Of a DNA stretch of 64,000 nt, positions 29,728-39,124 are shown piece after piece. The notes under the pieces are model-generated. The model did not search any database and had not been told where the DNA came from. It was given only the letters and a program-made list of their open reading frames with translations. Within the stretch, counting starts at the first letter, position 1, and each line of letters starts with the position of its first letter. Origin of the DNA: Candidatus Stramentimicrobium fermentans. Lineage in GTDB: Bacteria; Atribacterota; Phoenicimicrobiia; Phoenicimicrobiales; Stramentimicrobiaceae. Location of the stretch: assembly GCA_012520575.1 (NCBI GenBank), contig JAAYOB010000023.1, forward strand, positions 1-64,000. The letters run 5' to 3'. The position numbers were made by a program, and so were the translations under genes.

Positions 29728-30153
29728 CTATTTAACATTGACTATTGCTTGTGCCCACTGACCGGCAGTGCCGCCATAATTAACCCATACTTCATATCTA
29801 CCTATTTTGTTATAGTCCTTAATGTTAAAAGTTGCGGTACGTGAATTTGTCCGCGGAGATATATTACATGCGGCACCGCAAGCAATGCATTGATACACAC
29901 AGGTCCATTTTATTTGCGATACATCAATATTGATTATTTTATTATCAGAATTATAGGCTTTTACTTCAAATCTTTGGGTCTGATTGGCTTTCATCTCTGC
30001 TTGGGATGGAAGCACTTTCAGATATTTTATCTCAGTGTTGCTTTCATCGTATTCATCCTCAGATATAGGAGGAGTTGGTCTAGTGCATCCTGCTACTAAA
30101 AAAAACATTAAAGCTATTAACACTATAATAGTTAAATTAAGCATTTTTCTCAC
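29728..30153 (-). CDS. Lipoprotein with Ig-like domain and Cys cluster
   Basis: Lipobox FFLVAGC; KVLPSQAEMKANQTQRFEVKAYNSDN; WTCVYQCIACGAACNIS. Confidence 0.7.
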   Translation of the reverse strand: MRKMLNLTIIVLIALMFFLVAGCTRPTPPISEDEYDESNTEIKYLKVLPSQAEMKANQTQRFEVKAYNSDNKIINIDVSQIKWTCVYQCIACGAACNISPRTNSRTATFNIKDYNKIGRYEVWVNYGGTAGQWAQAIVNVK

Positions 30154-30470
30154 AAAAGGATTCCTCCTTACCTTTTTTTAGTTTTTTAAAGGTTTCCCCT
30201 GCTGACGCTCGCGCAAAGGGCTGAAGATATGTTCATTTAAAATTTTAATTGATTTGGATTATGCTATATATTGTCAGCAAATCCTTTCAATCAAACAATG
30301 AATATGGCAATTACTACAATACTTCCCTTTATCCTATTGTAAATGAGAATCAGGAATTGTGTCTGGATTTTAACTCAGCCACAATTCCATACCATACATA
30401 GAACTATACTTATTCTCTTATTTAATTCTTTAACCAATCCATCCATTATTAATTTGAAATGGAGGTTATG

Positions 30471-31220
30471 TCAGTTTATAAAAAGAGATTGATGCACTCT
30501 TTTTTTACCTGTTGTTTCCTGTACAAAGATAACCCCGTCAAAGCCCTTCCCATCCCAATTAATATCTGTTAAAGTTATGCTAAAATTTTTTGTTTCTCCA
30601 ACTGCCAAGGCAGGCACAGGTACCTTCTCTTTTTCAAAAATATAAGTCGCCGCATAGGCAAGGTTGCCGCTTCTTTTAAAAGTCATTCCATTTATAACCA
30701 TATTGGAAAGCGTGGTAGTGCCTATATTTTTTATAGTTCCGCTTATCACAGAATTTTGTCCATTTTGAATTCTATTAGCTTGAATAGAAACCTTGGGAGG
30801 AATATTTAATTGAGCATCAATTCTATTCTTTAAAGTAGAGTAATCATGGGAGCCTGCAAGATAACTAGCAAGGCCATTAAATATAGTATGTGGAACTGTC
30901 GAAGCAAGATTGTACCAGTCATAATGTCTTGTTTTAGATTCAGGTATGGAGTAGATACCCCAGGGGATTATCTCTACCAGAATCATTTCGTCTCGACTGT
31001 ATTCTGATGCTAATTTCTCTAAATGTGGTTTTAGTTTAGCACAAACAGGGCAATTATTGGTTACAAAGGTCTCCACTAACACTACCTGTTTTACTGCTTC
31101 TTCGCCTTCGCCTTCGCCTTCTGTTCCGTTAGGGGGAGTTACGCCGTCACATCCTGTAATAGCAAAAATTGTGAAAAATATTATAAGCAAAAATACTAAT
31201 GTTTTTTTCATTCGATTCAT
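30471..31220 (-). CDS. Thioredoxin-like (Omp28-like) lipoprotein
   Basis: Lipobox FAITGC, EGEGEGEE linker, VVLVETFVTNNCPVCAKLKPHLEKLASEY, C-terminal FDGVIFVQETTGKKRVHQSLFIN. Confidence 0.75.
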   Translation of the reverse strand: MNRMKKTLVFLLIIFFTIFAITGCDGVTPPNGTEGEGEGEEAVKQVVLVETFVTNNCPVCAKLKPHLEKLASEYSRDEMILVEIIPWGIYSIPESKTRHYDWYNLASTVPHTIFNGLASYLAGSHDYSTLKNRIDAQLNIPPKVSIQANRIQNGQNSVISGTIKNIGTTTLSNMVINGMTFKRSGNLAYAATYIFEKEKVPVPALAVGETKNFSITLTDINWDGKGFDGVIFVQETTGKKRVHQSLFIN

Positions 31221-31294
31221 CTCCTTAAATATTTAATGCTATCTTAAAATACTTTCCTATTCTTTTCTATTTTAGAAAAACAATATTCAATCAG

Positions 31295-32065
31295 TTACCT
31301 AATCACATTAATCCGGGCTCCCGCAGTCAGAGAATTGTATTGTACTCTAATATTTCTTAAACCCGGCGACTCTGGAGCTGTATAGATAGTCTCCAATCCA
31401 ACCTCTGGTACCAATTCACCAACCATGCACGGTTTACTCCATACTGTTAATTTTTCATCTAAAGGTACTTCATTAACTGAAAATAAATCATATCCTTTTA
31501 CTATAAAAGATAATTTTTCCCCTACCCTTAAGGTGGCTTCTATCGGCACAACAGCAATAGAAAAAAGCTCCTGCATCTCATAGTTTACAGTACAATAGAA
31601 GGGATTTTGACCTTCAGCAGGTAAAATGTTTCCTGCTTCATCTTTAAAGCGAACAAATATATTTTTTATACCGGAAGTTCTTACTGTACCAAAATATCCA
31701 TTGGCAATGTTAAATTGGTCATATTTTTTAGAAAATCTAATCCATTCAGACCAATCTTCACCATTACCGCTAAAGGACATGTATTCAATATCGTCTTCCT
31801 CGACCAATATTTCCATCTCAGGTGTGCAGTCTTTTATAATATCAGGGCTACCCTTAATAGATAAAAAATTTTTGGTACCACTATCACCCTCAACAGCACT
31901 ATTGCTGTGATCATCTGCATTATGGTAGGAAATAAAAGGATATTGCTGACAGGTACAGATAAAAAAGGGCGTTGAAAAGCATATAAAAATGACAATCAAT
32001 TTTTTAAAAACGAATGGATATTTCTTCATGCAACTTATTATATAAGACCAAAGTATTATTAGCAA
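31295..32065 (-). CDS. Putative lipoprotein with Ig-like C-terminal domain
   Basis: PFFICTC lipobox after MKKYPFVFKKLIVIF (likely true start at an internal Met); VVPIEATLRVGEKLSFIVKGYD. Confidence 0.6.
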   Translation of the reverse strand: MLIILWSYIISCMKKYPFVFKKLIVIFICFSTPFFICTCQQYPFISYHNADDHSNSAVEGDSGTKNFLSIKGSPDIIKDCTPEMEILVEEDDIEYMSFSGNGEDWSEWIRFSKKYDQFNIANGYFGTVRTSGIKNIFVRFKDEAGNILPAEGQNPFYCTVNYEMQELFSIAVVPIEATLRVGEKLSFIVKGYDLFSVNEVPLDEKLTVWSKPCMVGELVPEVGLETIYTAPESPGLRNIRVQYNSLTAGARINVIR

Positions 32066-32207
32066 GTATTCGTTATAAGTATTCCATACCTGATTGGTTA
32101 TAGTTACAGGGTGCCATTTTAAGCAAAGCAGCTTTCAATCCCATGAATATGACACGGATAATGTTTAACAAAATTGATTAAACAGATTTTTGTATTTTGC
32201 ATTCTCC

Positions 32208-32256
32208 ACAATAAGGAAAGAGAAAGATTTTAAAAATCTTTCTCTTTCCTTATTGT
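32208..32256. terminator. Perfect 24-bp inverted repeat with 1-nt centre, probable hairpin after the Cys-rich lipoprotein
   Basis: ACAATAAGGAAAGAGAAAGATTTT-A-AAAATCTTTCTCTTTCCTTATTGT. Confidence 0.65.
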
Positions 32257-32345
32257 TATTTCTAATTCAATACTATATTGTTTAGTTTCTAATTTAATGT
32301 TTTTGTAATAATATATAGTATTACCGCTTAATTGATTAATCTACT

Positions 32346-33374
32346 CTAATCGCAACAATTCCCTGCAGGAAGACAAGTACCAATGACTCCATCTGCTGTT
32401 GCACCGACAACACAGGAGGTATCAGTTGATTCTGTTTCCCAAGTGGTACATGCACAATTCAGTTTATCCGCACAGTATCTTGTTACTGTAACCGCACATC
32501 CTGTTTCCCCTGTTTGTGTCATGGTAGCATAATATTCTACTTCATTTCCTACATTATCAACTAAAGTAGCAATAACGTAATAGAGTATTTTATTATTTGT
32601 AACGTTTCTAAGAGGTAAGCAGCTTGTTTTTGTATCTATCGGACAATCAGTTCCGCTGTCAGACCAGATGGGGTCATAACAAGTTGTGGCACAGCATTTG
32701 TCAAAGGGATTTTTATTATAAATAGCAATTGACCAGCCAGCCAATCCGGAACAATCATCACCGCAGCATTCTGCATCTGCTTTACAATCTTGTGAAGTTA
32801 CCTGGCTCTTAAAGGTGAATTCACAATCTTCACATTCACAATCAGCTCCCTTTACTTCAATACAGGCAAATGGTGGCAAGCAATCTACGATAACCGGTAC
32901 CTGGATGCAGGTATCTTCATCACATTCCCCGGCTACTACAGTAACATAGGATGCACAGCATTCACTTGTAAGATTGCAGCTATCTGGGTCGCCGCAAGGA
33001 GTACAAGCAAATTTGTATTTACCGGACCAGACGGTATTATCCTCATTGGGCCATAGGACTATCTGAGTGCCAGAGGTTGGTTGTTTGCTATAATCACCAA
33101 GACAATCACTGACAAAAACACGGGCGTTAACTACCGGTTTCGGGAAGGTAACTGTAATATCATGGTTACCACCGGAAACATAATTTTTTCCACCAATTTC
33201 AACGGCACCGTCTATTTCGACCACAACTCCGTCAACTGGATCATCGGGATCATCGGGATCTGGTCCCGGTCCCGGGGGTAAACAGCCGACAAAGAGAAAT
33301 GCGGTCAAGGCTGCGATTAAAAGTAGTACTAAAAATTTCTTATTCATTAAGAATTCTCCTTCCATTTTTTTCAA
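32346..33374 (-). CDS. Cysteine-rich lipoprotein of unknown function
   Basis: MNKKFLVLLLIAALTAFLFVGC lipobox; PPGPGPDPDDPDDPVDG linker; 31 Cys counted in the 342-aa ORF; likely start is the internal MNKK. Confidence 0.85.
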   Translation of the reverse strand: MKKMEGEFLMNKKFLVLLLIAALTAFLFVGCLPPGPGPDPDDPDDPVDGVVVEIDGAVEIGGKNYVSGGNHDITVTFPKPVVNARVFVSDCLGDYSKQPTSGTQIVLWPNEDNTVWSGKYKFACTPCGDPDSCNLTSECCASYVTVVAGECDEDTCIQVPVIVDCLPPFACIEVKGADCECEDCEFTFKSQVTSQDCKADAECCGDDCSGLAGWSIAIYNKNPFDKCCATTCYDPIWSDSGTDCPIDTKTSCLPLRNVTNNKILYYVIATLVDNVGNEVEYYATMTQTGETGCAVTVTRYCADKLNCACTTWETESTDTSCVVGATADGVIGTCLPAGNCCD

Positions 33375-33751
33375 TGAATTATGTTTTTTATTTTTCCATG
33401 GATTTTCCTGAGAAATTAATTAATTCCTCTTTTTCCGGCTTCTCTGCTCTTCAGCTGTAATTTAAAAGTATTTTACAGATAAATGCCGTATGTCGACCTC
33501 ATACAGGCTAAGATGCCAGCTTTTATATACATTTTTGTATTTTATATTACCTTCCCTTTAAATGTCAAGTATTACAATCAAAATCCAAGCGAAAGTAATT
33601 TTCAGTTATCGGTTAGGGACCACAGGTTTTCAGGTAAAGAGTGCAGGTTAACAACCATTTGTCACCTGTGAACATTTTTCTTTATCTACGCTCAACTTAA
33701 AAAACTATTTAGATAGCTGATTAATCTATTTTCAAGGTACGGATACTAATA

Positions 33752-34756
33752 CTATTTAAAGGGCGATGAGCCGCTTTCATTATCAGCAGATGTATCTCCA
33801 CTGCCGGAAGAAAAGGGCGATGAGCCGCTTTCTCCCGCGGGAGCGGCAGGACCGGAGCCGGAAATAATGCTGCCGTAAGAGGCCGGAATATCCGGACTTG
33901 CCGTGATATTTCCGGTACCGTCTGCGTAAGTATCATGGGAAGATGTACCGGATGAAACTTGAACAGCGATTTGTGCCGTGATAAGGTCCTGTATATTCAT
34001 ACAGATATTTTCCATACTATTCCCGTTATCCAGCGCTTGATGAAATATGGTTTCCAATTTATCGCTACCGATGCCTAACTCTGTGGCTCTCAGGCTAAGG
34101 CCGGCCAGCTCTTTGGTAACTTCTTCCACTTCTTTCCAGCTTTTGCCCTGTTCGCTGCTTATTTCCAGGACCCGTTCCAGTGCATTTGAAGACACACCGT
34201 TAGCCAGAGAATCGGCTAAAACATCGATTATCTCTTCCCGTTTTTCATCCGAGAGCTGCTTTCCGGCTAAAAGGATTTGGGCGGTCTCCATATTTTCCAA
34301 TTTCCGGTTCAGTACCTCTATGATGGCTTTTGCCTCTACGTTTTTGACTAAACCTTCTTTAACCTTATTGATAAGGGGCTTTTCCGAGATACCGATGTCT
34401 TTGGCTGAAATGGCGGTATCTAAAAATTTCTTTACATTGTAGGGATCCACCTTATTATCGATACTCGCCTTTATGATGGATAAGGTGTCTTCTTCCGAGA
34501 TACCTTTTTCTATTGCCTCCCGGGTACTGTTTGCCACCATTCTCTTTTGGAAGTCGCTATAAGAAGACTTTTCCAAATATTGCTCCAATTGTTCCAAATC
34601 AATGTCATCTGCCGGGGCAGAAAAGGCCGGGAAAATTAGAAACAAAAAAAGAAATAGAGAGATTAACAGTTGAACGTTCAGCTTAGATAATATTCCGTAA
34701 CCCTTATTCTGTTTTCCTTTTATTTCTTTTTTCATAGTGTCTTTAATGTCTTTCAT
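33752..34756 (-). CDS. Secreted/anchored alpha-helical protein of unknown function with Gly/Ser-rich repeat tail
   Basis: Signal-like LLISLFLFLFLIFPAFSAPA; helical body; tail GESGSSPFSSGSGDTSADNESGSSPFK. Confidence 0.75.
   Translation of the reverse strand: MKDIKDTMKKEIKGKQNKGYGILSKLNVQLLISLFLFLFLIFPAFSAPADDIDLEQLEQYLEKSSYSDFQKRMVANSTREAIEKGISEEDTLSIIKASIDNKVDPYNVKKFLDTAISAKDIGISEKPLINKVKEGLVKNVEAKAIIEVLNRKLENMETAQILLAGKQLSDEKREEIIDVLADSLANGVSSNALERVLEISSEQGKSWKEVEEVTKELAGLSLRATELGIGSDKLETIFHQALDNGNSMENICMNIQDLITAQIAVQVSSGTSSHDTYADGTGNITASPDIPASYGSIISGSGPAAPAGESGSSPFSSGSGDTSADNESGSSPFK
33758..33832. repeat. 21-bp direct repeat, 54-bp period, coding for ESGSSPF
   Basis: AAAGGGCGATGAGCCGCTTTC identical at 33758-33778 and 33812-33832. 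Confidence 0.9.
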
Positions 34757-34893
34757 CTTACATTCCGTTTTATTTCACTCTGTTTTTGGTTTTTCTAGGT
34801 TTTCGGTCTTCGGTTGTCAATGTCGGTTTTCGCACTCTCGTATATTTTTACACTCTTAAACTAACTGATTAATGGATTAGCGATACCGATTAA

Positions 34894-35574
34894 TCAATTG
34901 CAAACACATTTGCTGATTTCCAGAACCGCATTCTTATTACCGAATCCGTCATTAACATATTGGTATGCCGACGGATCGGGCACCCATTTCTGCCCGTCAA
35001 TAATAAACATATACTCATAGCGCCCCGGCTCTAACTTCAGAGTAGTAGTCCAGAGGCCGTCGTGGTTAACATCGGTGAGCGGATTTCGATTGGGATCCCA
35101 GTCATTGAAGTCGCCAACTACGGCAATACTCTGTACTTGAGTGGCGTCCGCTCTCATGGAAAAGGTAATATCGGTTAGGCCATCGGGGCAATACTGTTCT
35201 ACCGGGTGGAAAAATGCATTATAGCTGAATAGAACCGCCACCAGCACCATAGTAACGGCGGCTCCCCATTTTAAGGAGACCCGGGGTAGAGCCAGGAGGT
35301 TGCTTATTCTCTCCAACCAGCCCGGAGCGGCTGTTTGCTCTTCCCGTTCAATTTTTTGCATAACTCTGCCCGTAAAGTCGGGAGACGGCTCCTCATCCAG
35401 CAAGGAGAAAGAAGCTAAACTATGGAAAAGCTCCTGCCAGCGGGCAAATTCTTTCTGACAGACAGGGCAAGAGACAAGATGTTCTTCTATCTCGATCTTC
35501 TCCTCTGCCGAAAGCCGGGCTTCCAGGTAATCCTCTATATAGTTTTGAATGTTTTGACATTCTTTTTCTTGCAT
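34894..35574 (-). CDS. Zinc-finger anti-sigma factor with C-terminal CBM48/AMPK-beta-like domain
   Basis: IEEHLVSCPVCQKEF (HxxxCxxC); one TM (AAVTMVLVAVLFSYNAFF); IAVVGDFNDWDPNRNPLTDVNHDGLWTTTLKLEPGRYEYMFIIDGQKWVPDPSA. Confidence 0.87.
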   Translation of the reverse strand: MQEKECQNIQNYIEDYLEARLSAEEKIEIEEHLVSCPVCQKEFARWQELFHSLASFSLLDEEPSPDFTGRVMQKIEREEQTAAPGWLERISNLLALPRVSLKWGAAVTMVLVAVLFSYNAFFHPVEQYCPDGLTDITFSMRADATQVQSIAVVGDFNDWDPNRNPLTDVNHDGLWTTTLKLEPGRYEYMFIIDGQKWVPDPSAYQYVNDGFGNKNAVLEISKCVCN

Positions 35575-35776
35575 TATCGAGTATACTTAAGGGCTTTCTC
35601 CCCTTAAAAACTCCTTTAATTAATATTTTCCAGATATTGTATCTGATTTAAAACTTTAGAAATATGAAGTTAAGAAACTACTTTTAAATTCTACCTTCTA
35701 CTTAATGATACGGAAGAATTGAGAGAATGTTACATGGATTGTTTAAATATTAAACAAATAAAATTTATCCCTCTAT

Positions 35777-36403
35777 TTATTCTTTATTTTCCTGTTCCTG
35801 TTCCTGTAACATATCTTTGAGCTCTACTCTGGCACGGTGCAAGCGCACCTTCACGGAATTCAGAGTGATATTAAGAATTTTAGAAATTTCGTAATAGGAA
35901 AGGTTTTGTATATGACGCAGAATAATAATCTCCCTATGGGAAAGCGACAAGGCGTTAATGGCTGACTGCATGGCAAATCTGTTCTGCTTGCGAATCTGCC
36001 GCTCTTCAGGGTCTTCAGCCAACTCGGCAGAGTTTGGGTATAGCGGACTCCCTGCCTCTTGATAGTTTTCGGGCTGAGCAGAAAAAGATGCGGTCAAATC
36101 CTGCTTTCTAATCCTATCGCGAATGGTATTAAGGGTAATCTGATAAAGCCAGCTGGAGAAGGAATAAGAAGGCTTATATTGGTGCAGTGAGCGGTAGGCC
36201 TTTAGAAAAGACTCCTGGGCGATGTCTTCACTGTCATGATAATTAGCGGTCATGCGCAGCGCCAGCTGATAGACCATATTCTTATATTTCTCCACTAAAT
36301 AGGCAAAGGCATCACTGTTTCCGGCCTGACATAATTCTATTATCTTAAGGTCATTATCATGAGTGTGAGCGGCATTAAAATCCAAGCGATTTTTTATATT
36401 CAT
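35777..36403 (-). CDS. ECF RNA polymerase sigma factor (RpoE-like)
   Basis: AFAYLVEKYKNMVYQLALRMTANYHDSEDIAQESFLKAYRSL; LSLSHREIIILRHIQNLSYYEISKILNITLNSVKVRLHRARVEL. Confidence 0.96.
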   Translation of the reverse strand: MNIKNRLDFNAAHTHDNDLKIIELCQAGNSDAFAYLVEKYKNMVYQLALRMTANYHDSEDIAQESFLKAYRSLHQYKPSYSFSSWLYQITLNTIRDRIRKQDLTASFSAQPENYQEAGSPLYPNSAELAEDPEERQIRKQNRFAMQSAINALSLSHREIIILRHIQNLSYYEISKILNITLNSVKVRLHRARVELKDMLQEQEQENKE

Positions 36404-36454
36404 CTTATCGATTTTCGATTTCGGTTTTTCAAGTTATTCTTAAGGATTTTCTTC

Positions 36455-37705
36455 TTAGGGTTCGGGAGGAAAATGCTCATTAATAATCCTATCGATTCGT
36501 TCCTGAGCCAATGCTCCCATTTGTGTAGATTCTCCCCAGCAAGTACTGTTTGGGTATTGGTCAACAATTATCTGATAGGTGTCGAGGGCTTCCTGCCACA
36601 TTGCTTTCATTTCATAGCAATACCCGATATAAAAATAGGCACAGGGGGCAATCAATCTATTGTTATCATCCGGCCATTTAGCTGAAGCATAATTGTTGAC
36701 GGCATTCTGAAAAGCAAGCAGGGCTTCATCATAGTTTGCCAAATTTTTACAATATATTTCTCCAATGAAGTATTGAGAAGCAGGCGTATAAATGCTATCG
36801 GGATAGAGGTCTATTACTCTTTGAAAACCTGCAATAGCTTCATTATAATATCCCAATTCCCTGTTGCAGAGGGCAATTCGGTATTGCGCTAAAGGGGTTA
36901 TATCGCATAGGGGATAATCATCAATAACTTTCCGGAATTCAGATATGGCATTAACGCAATCTCCGGTCCGGTAATAACAATTACCTATACCTAAACGGGC
37001 GAAGGCTGCCCAGGGACTATCGGGATAATGGAAGAGAAGGATGGAATATTCATCCCTTGCAGTAATATAGAGCCCATTCAGCTCGTAGATATAGCCGATA
37101 TGATATTGAGCATCATCAGCCCAGGGGCTGTCAGGATAATCGGCGAGCAATTCTTGAAAAGTATTCAGGGCTTGCTGATATTCTTTCTGTTCCAGAAATT
37201 TATAAGCTGCATCATAGAGGGCAGTATCTTCCTTTGGTATAAGCACAATCGGGTCACCGAAATGTACTTGATTAACAGTATTCGGCTCGATATAGACATT
37301 GAGTAATTTTTTGATAACATATCCCTCTTTGATAACGGTGAGAGTCCTCTTACCGGAGGGTGCTTCATTTAACAGGAAGTATCCGTTCCGGTCAGTGTAA
37401 GCAGTATTGGTAGAACCGCTGATACTGATTAAGACATCGGGAAGCGGGGTGGTGAAATTACCGTCTCCTATTTGTCTGTGTACCACTCCCTCTAAAGTGC
37501 CGAATTGGGAATTAAAGAGATTGCAGCCGCTTAAAGTGAGGGATAGAAGGATGAGTAATAACAGTGGTGAGAGTACCGGTAAGGGCCGTAATGAAAAAGG
37601 GACTGCTGAAACTAATCTTGATAACTTTGCTTTGTAACTTTTTGTTTTTATTTTTGTTTTTATCTGTTGATCTTTTCTACCTTTTCTATTGTATGAAGGA
37701 ATCAA
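36455..37705 (-). CDS. TPR-repeat lipoprotein with carboxypeptidase-regulatory-like domain
   Basis: LTLSGC lipobox; LPDVLISISGSTNTAYTDRNGYFLLNEAPSGKRTLTVIKEGY; repeated DYPDSPWADDAQYHIGYIYEL-type TPRs. Confidence 0.85.
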   Translation of the reverse strand: MIPSYNRKGRKDQQIKTKIKTKSYKAKLSRLVSAVPFSLRPLPVLSPLLLLILLSLTLSGCNLFNSQFGTLEGVVHRQIGDGNFTTPLPDVLISISGSTNTAYTDRNGYFLLNEAPSGKRTLTVIKEGYVIKKLLNVYIEPNTVNQVHFGDPIVLIPKEDTALYDAAYKFLEQKEYQQALNTFQELLADYPDSPWADDAQYHIGYIYELNGLYITARDEYSILLFHYPDSPWAAFARLGIGNCYYRTGDCVNAISEFRKVIDDYPLCDITPLAQYRIALCNRELGYYNEAIAGFQRVIDLYPDSIYTPASQYFIGEIYCKNLANYDEALLAFQNAVNNYASAKWPDDNNRLIAPCAYFYIGYCYEMKAMWQEALDTYQIIVDQYPNSTCWGESTQMGALAQERIDRIINEHFPPEP

Positions 37706-38051
37706 TACTGTTCTCCTTTTATTTATACTTCTCCGGGATAAGCATAACTACACAACTAAGCAATTATTATATTATATTTTTGTATTTAGTTTTTCCGGGA
37801 TAATCATTTGCCTATATAATCTATGAATTGACAAAGCTGAACAATATTTTTAAGGTCTTATATACCCCATCCCGATTCCAATCTATTTCTGAATATTAAT
37901 GAAACAAAATATCATATCTACAAAGCCGGTAATGGAAACCGATTTTTTTCAGGCGAACTTCATAGGGGCAATATGATTTCATCTCTTAATATTATCACAA
38001 CATGGTATTTTAACTCAATAAGCGCATTATACCAGAATAACTGGTTCTGCT

Positions 38052-38969
38052 TTAATACTTTTTCAATTCTTTTCGAGCTAATTGTGCCATTTCAGAATCC
38101 GGAAATTCGTTCAGGATAAGCTGAAAATAATGTTCGGCTTTTTCCTTTTCCCCTATTTTAGCATAAGAAAGCCCTAAATGATAGTAAGCAAAAGCACTCC
38201 TGCGTCCCCGTTTGAGATAAGTCAGGAAGGAGTCTATGGCACTTTGATAGTCTTTCTTCTGAAAATATATCCAGCCCATCTGATAATGAGTATAGGTCAG
38301 ATAGGGTTTTTCCGTTAATAATTGTTCATAGATAGCAAGTGCTTTTTGATATTCGTCAATTCCGGGTATCAGACTGCGTATCTGATAGATATAGGCGAGC
38401 CGCAGATAGTCATTGGTATGGTCCTCATCCGGGCTTTCTTCTATTCTCTGGGAATACTTTTCAATGGCTGTATCGGAAACAGGATAAGCCTGGCGAAAAT
38501 ATCTGGTTGCCTTAATGGCATCATTCTTTCGGGCTGCCTGCTGACCCTGCTGGAAATAGGATTGTCCTATGTAATAGTATATTTCCGGATTATCAGGGTC
38601 CTCAGAGATACATTGCTCCAGCTGATCTATTGCTTCATCATATTTTTGTTCAAAATAAAGCTCCATACCCAATTCTAAGCAAGTGGGACTGCTATCTTCT
38701 TCTATTGCTATTGCCGATGAGGTCCCCCGTTGGGCGCGGGCTGAAGATTCATCGTCTTGTGCCTGAGCTTGGGCATCAATAGATAATGAGCTGCAGCTGA
38801 GTACCATAGATATATATACACCCATTAGTACCACTAAGGGGAAAATCCGGATAGAACGAATGGAATGAGTCGGAACTTTTGATACTCTTGTTCTGATTAA
38901 AACAGACAGCATATTACCAACTTTCCGAATAGTATTTCCTGACAGTTTTAGGTCCGGTTTATTCATCAA
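38052..38969 (-). CDS. TPR-repeat lipoprotein
   Basis: Lipobox-like SMVLSC; TPRs (YYYIGQSYFQQGQQAARK; AYYHLGLSYAKIGEKEKAEHYFQLIL). Confidence 0.8.
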   Translation of the reverse strand: MMNKPDLKLSGNTIRKVGNMLSVLIRTRVSKVPTHSIRSIRIFPLVVLMGVYISMVLSCSSLSIDAQAQAQDDESSARAQRGTSSAIAIEEDSSPTCLELGMELYFEQKYDEAIDQLEQCISEDPDNPEIYYYIGQSYFQQGQQAARKNDAIKATRYFRQAYPVSDTAIEKYSQRIEESPDEDHTNDYLRLAYIYQIRSLIPGIDEYQKALAIYEQLLTEKPYLTYTHYQMGWIYFQKKDYQSAIDSFLTYLKRGRRSAFAYYHLGLSYAKIGEKEKAEHYFQLILNEFPDSEMAQLARKELKKY

Positions 38970-39039
38970 TAAGTATGTTATACATTATTATATCTTAAAA
39001 AGTCAAAAATAGATAAATGCTGTGAGAAGAAACAGGGTG

Positions 39040-39124
39040 AGGCTGCTTTAAAACTAATTTGCTTTCGCTCTGCCAGTAGCAATAATCAATCCAGCTCTTT
39101 CTTCCCAAAGTAAAGTAATCGCAT
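39040..39124 (-). pseudogene. YoeB/Txe-type toxin N-terminal remnant
   Basis: ATG overlaps antitoxin stop (TAATG). MRLLYFGKK then frame shift to SWIDYCYWQSESKLVLK, resembling the YoeB N-terminus (WEDYLYWQ...D.K.LK). Confidence 0.6.

Noticed and set aside
34047-34442. 131-aa plus-strand ORF
   Set aside because: Antisense shadow of the secreted helical protein 33752-34756; no family signature.
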